DNA of 64,000 bases from Aquipseudomonas ullengensis (GCF_014174475.1 NZ_JACJUD010000001.1:868001-932000); one strand, 5' to 3'; numbered from the stretch's first letter, positions 37,176-47,417 are shown. The notes: generated by a model not told the origin, from the letters alone. Program-made: numbers and translations.

Positions 37176-39998
37176 TTAGTGCGCCTCATCCCAGTTGTTG
37201 CCTACTCCCGCCTCGACCAGCAACGGCACATCCAGCTCGGCAGCACCGCTCATCAGCGGCAGCAGGCCAGCCTTGAGCGCGTCGATCTGATCGTCGCGCA
37301 CCTCCAGCACCAGTTCGTCGTGTACCTGCAGGATGACCTTGGCATCCAGGCCGGACTGCGGCAGCCAGGCGTCCACGGCAATCATGGCGCGCTTCATGAT
37401 GTCCGCCGCGGTGCCCTGCATCGGCGCGTTGATCGCGGTGCGTTCGGCGCCCTTGCGCAGCGACGGGTTCTTCGCGTGGATATCCGGCAGGTACAGGCGG
37501 CGGCCGAACAGGGTCTCGACAAAACCTTGCTGCGAAGCCTGCTCGCGGGTGCGTTCCATATAGGCCAGCACGCCGGGATAGCGGTGGAAATACACGTCGA
37601 TATAGGCCTGCGCCTGCTTGCGGTCGCAGCCGATCTGCTTGGCCAGGCCGAAGGCGCTCATGCCGTAGATCAGGCCGAAGTTGATCGCCTTGGCGCTGCG
37701 GCGCTGATCATTGGTCACTTGGTCGAGAGACACGCCGAACACTTCGGCCGCGGTGGCCTTGTGTACGTCGCGGCCGTGGCGGAAGGCATCCAGCAGGCTT
37801 TCGTCCTTGGCCAGGTGGGCCATGATGCGCAGCTCGATTTGCGAGTAGTCCGCCGCCATCAGCTTGTAGCCCTTGGGCGCGATGAACGCCTGGCGGATAC
37901 GCCGGCCTTCGGCAGTGCGGATCGGGATGTTCTGCAGGTTCGGATCGGTCGAAGACAGCCGCCCGGTCGCCGCCACCGCCTGGTGGTAGCTGGTGTGGAT
38001 GCGCCCGGTGCGCGGGTTGATCTGCTCCGGCAGGCGGTCGGTGTAGGTGCTTTTCAGCTTGCTCAAGGAGCGGTACTGCATCAGCACCTTGGGCAGCTCG
38101 TAGTCCTGCTCGGCCAGTTCGGCCAGCACCGCTTCGGCGGTCGAGGCCTGGCCGGTGGCGGTCTTGCTGATCACCGGCAGGCCGAGTTTCTCGTAGAGGA
38201 TCGCGCCGAGCTGCTTGGGCGAGCCCAGGTTGAATTCCTCGCCGGCGATGGCGAAGGCCTGGCGCTCCAGTTCGACCAGGCGCTCGCCCAGCTCGACGCT
38301 GTGCTCGCCGAGCAGCTTGGCGTCGACCAGTGCGCCCTGGCGCTCGATACGCGCCAATACCGGCACCAGCGGCATCTCGATCTCGCGCAGCACCTTGGCC
38401 AGCGACGGCGTGGCTTCGAGCTTCTGCCACAGGCACTGGTGCAGGCGCAGGGTCACATCAGCGTCTTCCGCCGCGTAAGGGCCGGCCTGTTCCAGGGCGA
38501 TCTGGTCGAAAGTGAGCTGCTTGGCGCCCTTGCCGGCGATGTCCTCGAAACGGATGGTGCTGTGGTCGAGGTATTTCATCGCCAGGCTGTCCATGTCGTG
38601 GCGCGTGGCGGTGGAATCCAGCACATAGGATTCGAGCATGGTGTCGAACGCCACGCCCTGCACCATGATCGGCGTCGAGGCATTGGCCAGCACGTTCATG
38701 TCGTACTTGGCGTGCTGGCCGACCTTGGCCTTGGCCGGGTCTTCGAGCAGCGGCTTGAGCGCACGCAGCACCGCGTCGCGGTCCAGCTGCGCCGGCACGC
38801 CCATATAGGAGTGGGCCAGCGGCACATAGGCGGCCTCGCCGGCGGTGACGGCGAAAGACACGCCAACCACCTGGGCCTGCTGCGGATCGAGGCTGGTGGT
38901 TTCGGTATCGAAGGCGATCAGTTCGGCGGCCTGCAGCTTCTGCAGCCAGGCATCGAACTGCGCCTGCTCCAGCACGGTTTCGTAACGCGATTCGCTGCCC
39001 GCAGGCTGCTCCGGCTCTTGCTCCTGGGGCTCGACCGCTACCGGTTCGGGCTCATCGAACAACCCGCCAGTGCTCACCACCGGCTTGGCGACTGCCTTGG
39101 CCACCGGTTTGCTGCGCGCCTGCTCACGCTGCAGGTCATCCAGCCAGCTCTTGAATTCCAGCTCGGTATAAAGAGTGGCCAGCGCCTCGCGATCCGGCTC
39201 ACCGGGATGCAGGTCATCGACACCAACATCCAGCTCGACGTCGAGCTTGATGGTCGCCAGCTCGTAGGACAGGTAGGCCATGTCCTTGTGCTCGGCGAGC
39301 TTGGCCGGCAAGGTCTTGGCCCCACGGATCGGCAGTTCCGGCACCTTGTCGAGGTTGGCGTAAAGCACGTCGAGGCCGCCGCCGATGCCCACCAGCAGGC
39401 CCAGCGCCGTCTTCTCGCCAACCCCCGGCACGCCGGGAATGTTGTCGACCTTGTCGCCCATCAGCGCCAGGTAATCGATGATCAGCTCCGGGCCGACGCC
39501 GAATTTTTCCTTCACCCCGGCGATGTCGTAGACGCTGCCAGTCATGGTGTTGACCAGGGTCACGTGCGGGCAGACCAGCTGGGCCATGTCCTTGTCGCCG
39601 GTGGAGATCACCACGTCACGACCCAGCGCGGCGGTCTGCCGGGCCAGGGTGCCGATCACGTCATCGGCTTCTACACCTTCGACGCACAACAGCGGGTAGC
39701 CGAGGGCACGCACGCTGGCGTGCAGCGGCTCGACCTGGCCGCGCAGCTCGTCCGGCATCGGCGGGCGGTTGGCCTTGTAGTCGGCAAAAATGGCATCGCG
39801 GAAGGTCCCGCCCTTGGCGTCGAAGACCACCGCGAAGGGGCTGTTCGGATACTGCTTGCGCAGGCTCTTGAGCATGTTCAGCACGCCCTTCACCGCACCG
39901 GTTTGCAGGCCCTTGGAGGTAGCCAGCGGTGGCAGGGCGTGGAAGGCGCGGTACAGGTAAGAAGAACCGTCGACCAGAACCAGAGGGGCGTTAGACAT
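37176..39998 (-). CDS. polA: DNA polymerase I
   Basis: A 940-residue repair and Okazaki-fragment polymerase. It has an N-terminal 5'-3' exonuclease domain (LVLVDGSSYLYRAFHALPPL), a proofreading domain with FDTETTSLD, implying intact DxE metal ligands, and a C-terminal polymerase domain with AADYSQIELRIMAHLA and VHDELVLEV. The start at 39998 (MSNAPLVLVDG) is the family one; a TTG 12 bases upstream has a purine-rich ribosome site. It is followed by ersA. Confidence 0.98.
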   Translation of the reverse strand: MSNAPLVLVDGSSYLYRAFHALPPLATSKGLQTGAVKGVLNMLKSLRKQYPNSPFAVVFDAKGGTFRDAIFADYKANRPPMPDELRGQVEPLHASVRALGYPLLCVEGVEADDVIGTLARQTAALGRDVVISTGDKDMAQLVCPHVTLVNTMTGSVYDIAGVKEKFGVGPELIIDYLALMGDKVDNIPGVPGVGEKTALGLLVGIGGGLDVLYANLDKVPELPIRGAKTLPAKLAEHKDMAYLSYELATIKLDVELDVGVDDLHPGEPDREALATLYTELEFKSWLDDLQREQARSKPVAKAVAKPVVSTGGLFDEPEPVAVEPQEQEPEQPAGSESRYETVLEQAQFDAWLQKLQAAELIAFDTETTSLDPQQAQVVGVSFAVTAGEAAYVPLAHSYMGVPAQLDRDAVLRALKPLLEDPAKAKVGQHAKYDMNVLANASTPIMVQGVAFDTMLESYVLDSTATRHDMDSLAMKYLDHSTIRFEDIAGKGAKQLTFDQIALEQAGPYAAEDADVTLRLHQCLWQKLEATPSLAKVLREIEMPLVPVLARIERQGALVDAKLLGEHSVELGERLVELERQAFAIAGEEFNLGSPKQLGAILYEKLGLPVISKTATGQASTAEAVLAELAEQDYELPKVLMQYRSLSKLKSTYTDRLPEQINPRTGRIHTSYHQAVAATGRLSSTDPNLQNIPIRTAEGRRIRQAFIAPKGYKLMAADYSQIELRIMAHLAKDESLLDAFRHGRDVHKATAAEVFGVSLDQVTNDQRRSAKAINFGLIYGMSAFGLAKQIGCDRKQAQAYIDVYFHRYPGVLAYMERTREQASQQGFVETLFGRRLYLPDIHAKNPSLRKGAERTAINAPMQGTAADIMKRAMIAVDAWLPQSGLDAKVILQVHDELVLEVRDDQIDALKAGLLPLMSGAAELDVPLLVEAGVGNNWDEAH

Positions 39999-40072
39999 GC
40001 GCAGGATCAACCTTTTCCTGAGGGTCGGGGGTAAACTGAACCGACCATTGACGACAAAGGGACAAGGTTACC

Positions 40073-40360
40073 ATGCGCGTACTCAACCGCCTGTTGCTCA
40101 CCAGCCTGCTGGCTATCAGCCCGCTGTATGCGATCGCCGCCGACGATGCGCCGGATGCTGACCCAGACGTAACCATCCGCCAGGACGGCGACAAGACCAT
40201 CCAGGAATACCGCCAGAACGGCTTCCTCTACGCGATCAAAGTCACCCCGAAGAACGGCAAGCCCTACTTCCTGGTGCGCGCCGACGGCAGCGATGGCAAC
40301 TTCATCCGCTCGGACAACCCGGACATGCTGATCCCGGCTTGGGAAATCTTTAAGTGGTAA
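40073..40360 (+). CDS. DUF2782 small exported protein
   Basis: A 95-residue protein with a signal peptide (1 to about 21, ending AIAA) followed by DPDVTIRQDGDKTIQEYRQNG and IKVTPKNGKPYFLV, the DUF2782 pattern. Function unknown. It is divergent from polA and 34 bp upstream of thrB, a conserved pairing in pseudomonads that suggests cotranscription. Confidence 0.88.
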   Translation: MRVLNRLLLTSLLAISPLYAIAADDAPDADPDVTIRQDGDKTIQEYRQNGFLYAIKVTPKNGKPYFLVRADGSDGNFIRSDNPDMLIPAWEIFKW

Positions 40361-40394
40361 GCCTGCCCACCCTCTGACCATCGGACGCCACGCC

Positions 40395-41345
40395 ATGTCG
40401 GTCTTCACCCCGCTGGAACGCCACGAACTGGAAGCCTTCCTGCAGCCCTACGGCCTGGGGCGGCTGAAGGATTTCCAGGGCATCAGCGCCGGCACCGAGA
40501 ACAGCAACTTCTTCATCAGTCTGGAAGGCGGCGAGTTCGTCCTGACCTTGGTCGAACGCGGCCCGCGGGCCGACATGCCGTTCTTCATCGGCCTGCTTGA
40601 GCGCCTGCACCAGGCCGGCTTGCCGGTGCCCTACGCGGTGCCGACGCAAAGTGGCGAGGCGCTGCGCGAGCTGGCCGAGAAGCCGGCGATTCTGCAACCG
40701 CGCCTGGCCGGCAAGCATGTCAGCCAGCCCAACGCCCACCATTGCGCGGAAATCGGCAGCTGGCTGGCGCGTCTGCACCTGGCCACCCGTGACGATATCC
40801 TCGAACGGCGCAGCGACCGTGGCCTCGACTGGATGCTCGAAGAGGGCCCGATGCTGGCTCTGGAGCTGCACGACGAGCAACTGCCGCTGCTGCGCGACAG
40901 CCTGCACGAAGTGGCCGAACTGAAAGCCCGCATCCTCGCCCTGCCGCGCGCCAACCTGCACGCCGACCTGTTCCGCGACAACGCGCTGTTCGACGGCAAC
41001 CAGCTGGCCGGGGTGATCGACTTCTACAACGCGTGCTCCGGGCCGATGCTCTACGACCTGGCGATCACCCTAAACGACTGGTGCTCGCAGGCCGACGACA
41101 GCCTCGACCTGCCCCGCGCCCGCGCCCTGCTCGGCGCCTATGCCGCGCTGCGGCCCTTCACCACCCGCGAGGCCGAGCTGTGGCCGGCCATGCTGCGCAT
41201 CGCCTGCCTGCGTTTCTGGCTGTCGCGACTAATCGCCGCCCGGCGCTTCCAGGGGCGAGATGTGCTGGTGAAAGATCCGAACGAGTTCCAGCGCCGGTTA
41301 GCGCAGCGTCAGCACGTAGCGGTGGCCCTGCCCTTCGCGCTTTGA
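40395..41345 (+). CDS. thrB: Homoserine kinase (ThrB, aminoglycoside-phosphotransferase fold)
   Basis: A 316-residue kinase that makes O-phosphohomoserine in threonine synthesis. It belongs to the APH-like ThrB type used by pseudomonads: GLGRLKDFQGISAGTENSNFF near the N terminus, the catalytic HADLFRDNALF (HxDxxxxN) and VIDFYNACSGPMLYDLA with the metal-binding aspartate. Length is normal. It shares an apparent unit with the DUF2782 gene. Confidence 0.95.
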   Translation: MSVFTPLERHELEAFLQPYGLGRLKDFQGISAGTENSNFFISLEGGEFVLTLVERGPRADMPFFIGLLERLHQAGLPVPYAVPTQSGEALRELAEKPAILQPRLAGKHVSQPNAHHCAEIGSWLARLHLATRDDILERRSDRGLDWMLEEGPMLALELHDEQLPLLRDSLHEVAELKARILALPRANLHADLFRDNALFDGNQLAGVIDFYNACSGPMLYDLAITLNDWCSQADDSLDLPRARALLGAYAALRPFTTREAELWPAMLRIACLRFWLSRLIAARRFQGRDVLVKDPNEFQRRLAQRQHVAVALPFAL

Positions 41346-41358
41346 ACGGTGAAGGTTT

Positions 41359-41433
41359 GTAGGCTGGGTAGCGGTGCTTTTTACCGAAATCCAGCGTAGC
41401 CGCTGGGTTTCGCTGCGCTCTACGCCAGCCTAC
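41359..41433. repeat. Imperfect palindromic intergenic repeat (GTAGGCTGG type)
   Basis: GTAGGCTGGGTAG at the left end and CTACGCCAGCCTAC at the right end are inverted, with CGCTGGGTTTCGCTGCG inside. A common dispersed element between convergent pseudomonad genes. Confidence 0.6.
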
Positions 41434-41468
41434 GCATCCAGGCCCAGCGCGGGATCAATCCAGAACCC

Positions 41469-42383
41469 CTACAGACCTTCCAGGCACCCCGCCAGTTGGC
41501 CGGCCAGGTTGTCCAGCAACTGCTCGTAGCTCTGCGCCTGAGCGCCCAAGGCGTCCAGTTCGGCCAGCTTCACCGGTAGCCCGTCGGACAGGGTTTGCGC
41601 CAGGCGCGGGCGCAGCGGCGGCTCGCTGAATACACAGGCATTGCCGGCTTCCTGCAAACGCTCGCGCATGGCCGCGACATGCCGCGCGCCGGGCTGCACT
41701 TCGGTCGCCACGCTGAACACCCCAGCATGCTGCAGGCCGTAGGCCGCCTCGAAGTAGTCGAAGGCCTCGTGGAAGACGAAGAACGGCTTGCCGGCCAGTG
41801 GCGCCAGGCGCGTCTTCAGCTGTGCATCCAGGGCATCCAGGCGCTGGCCGAAGGCCTGCAGGTTGGCCTGGTAGCGCGCGGCATTGGCCGGGTCGGCAGC
41901 GGACAGGTCGGCGGCCATCTTCGCCGCAATCACTCGCGCGTTGGCCGGCAGCAGCCACAGGTGGGCATCGAGGCTGCCGGGCTGGTGGTCGTGGTCATGT
42001 TCGTCGTGGTCGGCATGTTCGTGCTCATGCTCGTCCTCACCACTCTCTGCCTCGCCGAAGTGACGCAGGGTCAGCCCCGGCAAGCCCTGCACAGCCACCG
42101 CCGGTGCCTGGCGGCTGGCCAGCACGCGCGGCAGGAAGGTCTCCATATCCGGGCCAATCCAATACAACAGGTCGGCGCTCTGCACCCGGCGCACATCGGA
42201 CGGGCGCAGGGCGAAGTTGTGCGGTGAAGCCCCCGGCGGCAGCAGCACACCCGGTGCACCGACGCCATCTTGCACGGCCGCGGCAATCAGCTGCAGCGGC
42301 TTGATGCTGGTCAGCACCTGCACTTCAGCGCGGGCGGAAAGGGAAAACAGGCACAGCAGGACAAGGGCGGACAGACGCGACAC
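41469..42383 (-). CDS. znuA: Zinc ABC transporter substrate-binding protein ZnuA
   Basis: A 304-residue periplasmic zinc-binding protein. Signal peptide to about residue 20, then IKPLQLIAAAVQDGV, and a metal-binding histidine in GASPHNFALRPSD. A histidine/acid-rich loop (HEHEHADHDEHDHDH) near residue 125 is typical of ZnuA. Other ligands appear in DAHLWL and VFHEAFDYF. A GTG at 42383 is the start that fits the signal peptide. Divergent from zur, sharing a Zur box at 42409-42421. Confidence 0.95.
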   Translation of the reverse strand: MSRLSALVLLCLFSLSARAEVQVLTSIKPLQLIAAAVQDGVGAPGVLLPPGASPHNFALRPSDVRRVQSADLLYWIGPDMETFLPRVLASRQAPAVAVQGLPGLTLRHFGEAESGEDEHEHEHADHDEHDHDHQPGSLDAHLWLLPANARVIAAKMAADLSAADPANAARYQANLQAFGQRLDALDAQLKTRLAPLAGKPFFVFHEAFDYFEAAYGLQHAGVFSVATEVQPGARHVAAMRERLQEAGNACVFSEPPLRPRLAQTLSDGLPVKLAELDALGAQAQSYEQLLDNLAGQLAGCLEGL

Positions 42384-42408
42384 GACAGCAACACTCGGCG
42401 GGAAAAGA

Positions 42409-42421
42409 GTTATAGAATAAC
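42409..42421. promoter_or_regulatory. Zur box between znuA and zur-znuCB
   Basis: GTTATAGAATAAC fits the palindromic Zur site GTTAT-N3-ATAAC. Lying in a 63-bp gap between divergent genes, one site can repress both directions when zinc is sufficient. Confidence 0.8.
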
Positions 42422-42446
42422 GTCTCTTCACCCGGACGTCCTCGTC

Positions 42447-42947
42447 ATGTTCAAACCACTGACCACCACCACGCCCCTGGCCTGCCTGCCGCACGACCAT
42501 TCGCACTGCGTCAGCAGCGCCCTGGCCGAAGCCGAGCAACTCTGCGCCAAGCAGGGCACACGCCTGACCGCCCTGCGCAAACGCGTGCTGGAGCTGGTCT
42601 GGGCCAGCCACAAGCCGCTGGGTGCCTACGACATCCTCGGCGTGCTCAGCGAGGAAGACGGCCGCCGCGCCGCGCCGCCGACCGTCTATCGGGCGCTGGA
42701 CTTCCTCCTGGAAAACGGCCTGGTACACCGCATCGCCTCGCTCAACGCCTTTATCGGCTGCATTCATCCAGGCGAGTTGCACCAGGGCCAGTTCCTCATC
42801 TGCAAGAGCTGCCACACGGCCATCGAGCTGGAGCAGGCGGCGATCAGCGACGCCATCGTGCACAGCGCCCAGCAGGTCGGTTTCGTGGTGGAAAGCCAGA
42901 CCGTGGAAATCGTCGGCCTGTGCGCCGGCTGCCGGACGGCCGCATGA
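42447..42947 (+). CDS. zur: Zinc uptake regulator Zur (Fur family, Np20-like)
   Basis: A 166-residue Fur-family repressor: winged helix in residues 30-90 ([15 protein letters not shown] and [19 protein letters not shown]), then a metal-binding domain with CKSCH and CAGC as structural zinc pairs. An N-terminal CLPHDHSHC stretch adds histidines. It should repress znuA and znuCB when zinc-loaded. Its stop overlaps the znuC ATG by 4 bases, so repressor and transporter are coupled. Ortholog of P. aeruginosa np20. Confidence 0.95.
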   Translation: MFKPLTTTTPLACLPHDHSHCVSSALAEAEQLCAKQGTRLTALRKRVLELVWASHKPLGAYDILGVLSEEDGRRAAPPTVYRALDFLLENGLVHRIASLNAFIGCIHPGELHQGQFLICKSCHTAIELEQAAISDAIVHSAQQVGFVVESQTVEIVGLCAGCRTAA

Positions 42948-43735
42948 GCCAGGCGCTGATCCAGCTCGACGGCGTGGGCGTCGATTTCGCCGGCCAGGCG
43001 GTGCTCAACGAGGTGCAGCTGACCGTGCGCCCCGGGGAAATCGTCACCCTGATCGGCCCCAACGGCGCCGGCAAGACCACCCTGGTGCGTACCGTGCTCG
43101 GCCTGCTCAAGCCGGATCGCGGCAACGTGCAGCGCAAGCCGCGCCTGCGCATCGGCTACATGCCGCAGAAGCTGCACGTCGATGCCACCCTGCCGCTGTC
43201 GGTGCTGCGCTTCTTGCGCCTGGTGCCCGGCGTCGACCGCGCCGCAGCGCAAGCAGCACTGGAAGAAGTCGGCGCCGAACAGGTGATCGACAGCCCGCTG
43301 CAAAGCATCTCCGGTGGTGAGCTGCAGCGCGTGCTGCTGGCCCGCGCCCTGCTGCGTGAGCCGGAACTGCTGGTGCTCGACGAGCCGGTCCAAGGCGTCG
43401 ACGTCGCCGGCCAGGCCGAGCTGTACCGCCTGATCACCCGCCTGCGCGACCGCCACCAGTGCGGCGTGCTGATGGTCTCCCACGACCTGCACCTGGTGAT
43501 GAGCACCACCGACCAGGTGGTTTGCCTGAATCGCCACGTGTGCTGCTCGGGCCACCCGGAACAGGTCAGCAACGACCCGGCCTTTGTCGAACTGTTCGGC
43601 CAGGACGCCAAGAGCCTGGCCGTCTACCACCACCATCACGACCACAGCCACGACCTGCACGGCGCGGTGGTCGACCAGCCCGGCCTGACCATCCACGGTC
43701 CGGCCCATGTCCACGGCCCAGGTTGCAAACACTGA
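42944..43735 (+). CDS. znuC: Zinc ABC transporter ATP-binding protein ZnuC
   Basis: A 263-residue ABC ATPase for zinc import. Walker A is GPNGAGKTT, signature [10 protein letters not shown], and Walker [13 protein letters not shown]. The last 35 residues are histidine-rich (HHHHDHSHD, then [13 protein letters not shown]), a metal-binding tail common in ZnuC. Overlaps zur upstream and znuB downstream. Confidence 0.96.
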   Translation: MSQALIQLDGVGVDFAGQAVLNEVQLTVRPGEIVTLIGPNGAGKTTLVRTVLGLLKPDRGNVQRKPRLRIGYMPQKLHVDATLPLSVLRFLRLVPGVDRAAAQAALEEVGAEQVIDSPLQSISGGELQRVLLARALLREPELLVLDEPVQGVDVAGQAELYRLITRLRDRHQCGVLMVSHDLHLVMSTTDQVVCLNRHVCCSGHPEQVSNDPAFVELFGQDAKSLAVYHHHHDHSHDLHGAVVDQPGLTIHGPAHVHGPGCKH

Positions 43736-44523
43736 TGCCCGATTTCCTGCTCAACGCACTGCTTGCCGGCCTGGCCCTGGCCCTGGTCGCCGGCCCGCTC
43801 GGCTCCTTCGTGGTCTGGCGGCGCATGGCCTATTTCGGCGATACCCTGTCGCACGCCGCCCTGCTCGGCGTGGCCCTGGGTTTTCTCCTCGACATCAGCC
43901 CGACCCTGGCGGTGACTGCCGGCTGCCTGCTGCTCGCGGTGCTGTTGGTGACCCTGCAGCAGCGTCAGCCGCTGGCCTCGGACACCCTGCTCGGCATCCT
44001 CGCGCCAACCACCCTGTCGTTAGGGCTCGTCGTCCTGAGCTTTATGGACAACGTGCGCATCGACCTGATGGGCTACCTGTTCGGCGACCTGCTGGCGGTC
44101 AGCGGTAACGACCTGGCCTGGATCCTTGGCGGCAGCGCGCTGGTGCTGGCCCTGCTGTTGCCGCTGTGGCGCCAGTTGCTGGCGGTCACCGTGCACGAGG
44201 AGCTGGCGCGGGTCGAAGGCCTGCCCGTGGCGGCCCTACGCCTGGCACTGATGCTGCTGATCGCGGTGGTGATTGCGGTGGCGATGAAGATCGTCGGCGT
44301 GCTGCTGATCACCTCGCTACTGATCATTCCGGCCGCCGCCGCCCAGCGCCATGCACGCACGCCGGAACAGATGGCGATTGGTGGCAGCTTGCTCGGCATG
44401 CTCGCGGTAGGCACGGGCTTGAGCCTTTCCTGGTTCCACGACACACCCGCCGGGCCGTCCATCGTGGTGGCCGCCGCCGGTCTTTTTCTGCTGAGCTTTG
44501 TGCTGCCGCGCCGAGCCCGCTAG
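43735..44523 (+). CDS. znuB: Zinc ABC transporter permease ZnuB
   Basis: A 262-residue inner-membrane permease with about eight hydrophobic segments. GSFVVWRRMAYFGDTLSHAALLGVALG is the ABC-3 family signature, and KIVGVLLITSLLIIPAAAAQ the conserved C-terminal helix. The ATG overlaps the last base of znuC's stop (TGATG). Completes the ZnuABC importer. Confidence 0.95.
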   Translation: MPDFLLNALLAGLALALVAGPLGSFVVWRRMAYFGDTLSHAALLGVALGFLLDISPTLAVTAGCLLLAVLLVTLQQRQPLASDTLLGILAPTTLSLGLVVLSFMDNVRIDLMGYLFGDLLAVSGNDLAWILGGSALVLALLLPLWRQLLAVTVHEELARVEGLPVAALRLALMLLIAVVIAVAMKIVGVLLITSLLIIPAAAAQRHARTPEQMAIGGSLLGMLAVGTGLSLSWFHDTPAGPSIVVAAAGLFLLSFVLPRRAR

Positions 44524-44576
44524 TATTGGCCGTTTTTTGCTCAGCCTGAAACGCCACAGAACCAGCGGGTCACAAA

Positions 44577-45461
44577 ATGAATTTCAGCACCAAGCACGCG
44601 TTTGCCACGCTCGCCCTCAGCCTGCTGCTGGGCCAGGCCCACGCCGAATACTGGACCACCGACGAGCTGGTCAAAGGCTTCAACGGTGTCTCGGCGCAGA
44701 TCGATAGCGGCAACCTGCAGGCGGCCGAACACGCGCTGTCTGCGTTGCAGCAGAACGTCGACAAGAGTGATGTGCGCCTCGAGCAATATCAGCGCGAGCT
44801 GGCCGGCGCCTACCTGAAGCAGGGCCAGCAGCAGCTGGCCGCAAAAAACACCGCTGCCGCCGCCGACTCCCTGGCCAAGGCCAAGCCGTACATGGCTGCC
44901 GCCCCGACGTTGCAAGGCCAGTTCGAGCAGAGCCTGGCCGCCACCCAGGCCGCACCGGTTGCCGCCAAAGCGGTTGCCAGTGCGCCGGCCCAGCCCGACC
45001 CGGCCGTGCTGGCCAAGCAGCAGGCCGAACGCGCCCAGCAGCAGAAACTGGCCGCTGAAAAAGCCGCCGCCGCACGCGAAGCCGCCGCGCAGAAGGCTGC
45101 CCAGGCCAAAGCCGCTGCTGCCGCAGCCAAACCGGTGGAAGTCGCCAAGGCCGCGCCCGCTGCGCCGCGTGCACAGCTGATCGACCCCAGCGCCGCCAGC
45201 AGCAGCGTGCCCATGCCGATGCTCGACGCCCAGGACCGCGACGCCCTGCGCAAGCTGCTCGACGTGGTCGCCGCCGACGTGGTGGCCTTCAACTGCGCAG
45301 TGCGCCTGGAAGTGCGCGAGGCCAAGGACTACCCCTTCGTCGCCGCCCTGCTGTCGGCGCGGATCAAGAAGCTCGAACCCGGTTTCACCCCGCAGTTCTC
45401 CCCGGTGCTCAAGCCGGATCAGGAGCCGCGGCTGGTCCTGAGCCCGCAAAGCAACGGCTGA
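44577..45461 (+). CDS. Exported alanine-rich coiled-coil protein (PA5502-like)
   Basis: A 294-residue protein with a signal peptide (1 to about 22, ending AHA), a helical tetratricopeptide-like N-terminal part (YWTTDELVKGFNGVSAQIDSG, then QAAEHALSALQQN), a long alanine/lysine/glutamine coiled coil (about 125-200) and a small C-terminal domain. It occupies the place of P. aeruginosa PA5502 between znuB and metN. Function unknown; probably periplasmic. It follows znuB by 53 bp and may be in the zinc operon. Confidence 0.78.
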   Translation: MNFSTKHAFATLALSLLLGQAHAEYWTTDELVKGFNGVSAQIDSGNLQAAEHALSALQQNVDKSDVRLEQYQRELAGAYLKQGQQQLAAKNTAAAADSLAKAKPYMAAAPTLQGQFEQSLAATQAAPVAAKAVASAPAQPDPAVLAKQQAERAQQQKLAAEKAAAAREAAAQKAAQAKAAAAAAKPVEVAKAAPAAPRAQLIDPSAASSSVPMPMLDAQDRDALRKLLDVVAADVVAFNCAVRLEVREAKDYPFVAALLSARIKKLEPGFTPQFSPVLKPDQEPRLVLSPQSNG

Positions 45462-45517
45462 CCCTTCGCCGTTGCTGCGCGTCGGCCAGGCTCTAGCTCG
45501 CCAGCTCCGCGATATTC

Positions 45518-45570
45518 GTAGGGCGGGTGCAACCCGCGTAGCCGAGCTTCGCGGGTTGCACCCGCCCTAC
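45518..45570. repeat. Palindromic intergenic repeat (GTAGGGCGGGTG type)
   Basis: GTAGGGCGGGTGCAACCCGC begins a perfect 21-base arm (45518-45538) complementary to 45550-45570. A second copy with mismatches is at 54154-54205. It lies upstream of metN. Confidence 0.85.
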
Positions 45571-45732
45571 TTGTTTATGCCTGCGCGCAAGCAATCCAGG
45601 CCAAGAAAGACTAAGAACGCATAAACAAACCGGCTAAAATGCGCGCCTTTCGGCTAACCGCCTAGGCTAGAAGGAGTCGCCGCGCCCATCGGATTGCGGC
45701 AGTCGCTCCCACGTACCCACAAGGTTCGCTCT

Positions 45733-46740
45733 GTGATCGAGTTTCACCACGTCAACAAGACCTACAAGGTTGCCGGGCGCGATGTGCCCGCCTTGCAGCC
45801 CACCAGCCTGCGCATCGACGCCGGCCAGGTGTTCGGCCTGATCGGCCATTCCGGGGCGGGCAAAAGCACCCTGCTGCGCCTGATCAACCGCCTGGAAGAA
45901 CCCAGCGGCGGCCGCATCACGGTCGACGGCGAGGACGTTACCGCCCTCGACGCCAATGGCCTGCGCCGTTTCCGTCGCCAGGTCGGGATGATCTTCCAGC
46001 ACTTCAACCTGCTGTCGTCGAAGACCGTCGCCGCCAACGTGGCGATGCCGCTAGAGCTGAGCGGCGAGCTGTCGCGCAGCCAGGTCGAGCAGCGCGTGGC
46101 CGAACTGCTGGCCCGCGTCGGCCTCAGCGAACACGCCAACAAATACCCGGCGCAGCTCTCCGGTGGGCAGAAGCAGCGCGTCGGCATCGCCCGCGCCCTG
46201 GCCACCCGGCCGAAGATCCTGCTGTGCGACGAGGCCACCAGCGCCCTCGACCCGCAGACCACTGCCTCGGTGCTGAAGCTGCTGGCCGAGATCAATCGCG
46301 AGCTGAAGCTGACCATCGTGCTGATCACCCACGAGATGGACGTGATTCGCCGGGTCTGCGACCAGGTGGCGGTGATGGACGCCGGGCACATCGTCGAGCA
46401 GGGCCCGGTGGCCCAGGTGTTCCTGCATCCGCAGCACGCCACCACCAAGCGCTTCGTCCAGGAAGACGAGCACGTCGACGAAGACGAACAACGCGACGAC
46501 TTTGCCCATGTGCAGGGCCGCATCCTGCGCCTGACCTTCCAGGGCGAAGCCACCTATGCGCCGCTGCTGGGTACCGTGGCCCGCGAGACCGGGGTGGACT
46601 ACAGCATCCTTGCCGGGCGCATCGACCGCATCAAGGACAACCCCTACGGCCAGCTGACCCTGGCCCTCACCGGCGGTGACATCGACGCCGCGCTGGCGCG
46701 CTTCCAGGCCGCCGACGTGCACCTGGAGGTGTTGCGATGA
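45733..46740 (+). CDS. metN: Methionine ABC transporter ATP-binding protein MetN
   Basis: A 335-residue ABC ATPase driving methionine import. Walker [10 protein letters not shown], signature LSGGQKQRV and Walker [14 protein letters not shown] are present, followed by a C-terminal NIL/ACT-like domain (about 265-335) that senses methionine in the family. The GTG at 45733 gives [11 protein letters not shown], matching relatives. It overlaps metI by 4 bases. Confidence 0.96.
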   Translation: MIEFHHVNKTYKVAGRDVPALQPTSLRIDAGQVFGLIGHSGAGKSTLLRLINRLEEPSGGRITVDGEDVTALDANGLRRFRRQVGMIFQHFNLLSSKTVAANVAMPLELSGELSRSQVEQRVAELLARVGLSEHANKYPAQLSGGQKQRVGIARALATRPKILLCDEATSALDPQTTASVLKLLAEINRELKLTIVLITHEMDVIRRVCDQVAVMDAGHIVEQGPVAQVFLHPQHATTKRFVQEDEHVDEDEQRDDFAHVQGRILRLTFQGEATYAPLLGTVARETGVDYSILAGRIDRIKDNPYGQLTLALTGGDIDAALARFQAADVHLEVLR

Positions 46741-47417
46741 TCGAGTCCCTACTGGCCCGCTGGCTGCCCAACGTCGACTGGGCGGAGATCGGCTACGCCA
46801 GCCTCGACACCCTCAACATGCTCGGCGGCGCCACCCTGTTCACCGTGCTGCTCGGCCTGCCGCTGGGCGTGCTGCTGTTCCTTACCGGGCCGCGGCAGAT
46901 GTTCGAGCAACGCGCGCTGTACGGCGTGCTGTCGCTGCTGGTCAACGTGCTGCGCTCGGTGCCGTTCGTGATCCTGCTGATCCTGATGATCCCGCTGACG
47001 GTGCTGATCACCGGCACCTCGCTGGGCGTCGCCGGCGCCATTCCGCCGCTGGTGGTCGGCGCCACGCCGTTCTTCGCGCGCCTGGTGGAAACCGCCCTGC
47101 GCGAAGTCGATCGCGGCATCATCGAGGCCAGTCAGGCGATGGGCGCGACCACCCTGCAGATCATCTTCCGCGCCCTGCTGCCGGAAGCGCTGCCGGGGCT
47201 GATCGCCGCTGCCACCGTGACCGCGATTACCCTGGTCTCGTACACCGCCATGAGCGGCCTGATCGGCGGTGGCGGCCTCGGCGACCTGGCCGTGCGCTAT
47301 GGCTACCAGCGCTACCAGCCGGACGTGATGGCCGTCACCGTGATCCTCCTGCTGATCCTGGTGCAGGTGCTGCAAACCGTCGGCGACAAGCTGGTGGTGC
47401 ATTTTTCTAGGAAATAA
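46737..47417 (+). CDS. metI: Methionine ABC transporter permease MetI
   Basis: A 226-residue inner-membrane permease with about five hydrophobic segments. The coupling loop [27 protein letters not shown] fits the EAA motif. The ATG overlaps the metN stop. Partner of MetN and MetQ. Confidence 0.95.
   Translation: MIESLLARWLPNVDWAEIGYASLDTLNMLGGATLFTVLLGLPLGVLLFLTGPRQMFEQRALYGVLSLLVNVLRSVPFVILLILMIPLTVLITGTSLGVAGAIPPLVVGATPFFARLVETALREVDRGIIEASQAMGATTLQIIFRALLPEALPGLIAAATVTAITLVSYTAMSGLIGGGGLGDLAVRYGYQRYQPDVMAVTVILLLILVQVLQTVGDKLVVHFSRK

Noticed and set aside
37155..40034. A 959-codon plus-strand reading frame across polA
   Set aside because: It is antisense to the whole of DNA polymerase I, has the histidine/glutamine/arginine-rich composition of a GC-rich shadow frame and no known domain.
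45571..45732. A SAM or T-box riboswitch upstream of metNIQ
   Set aside because: No conserved aptamer blocks were visible in the leader.
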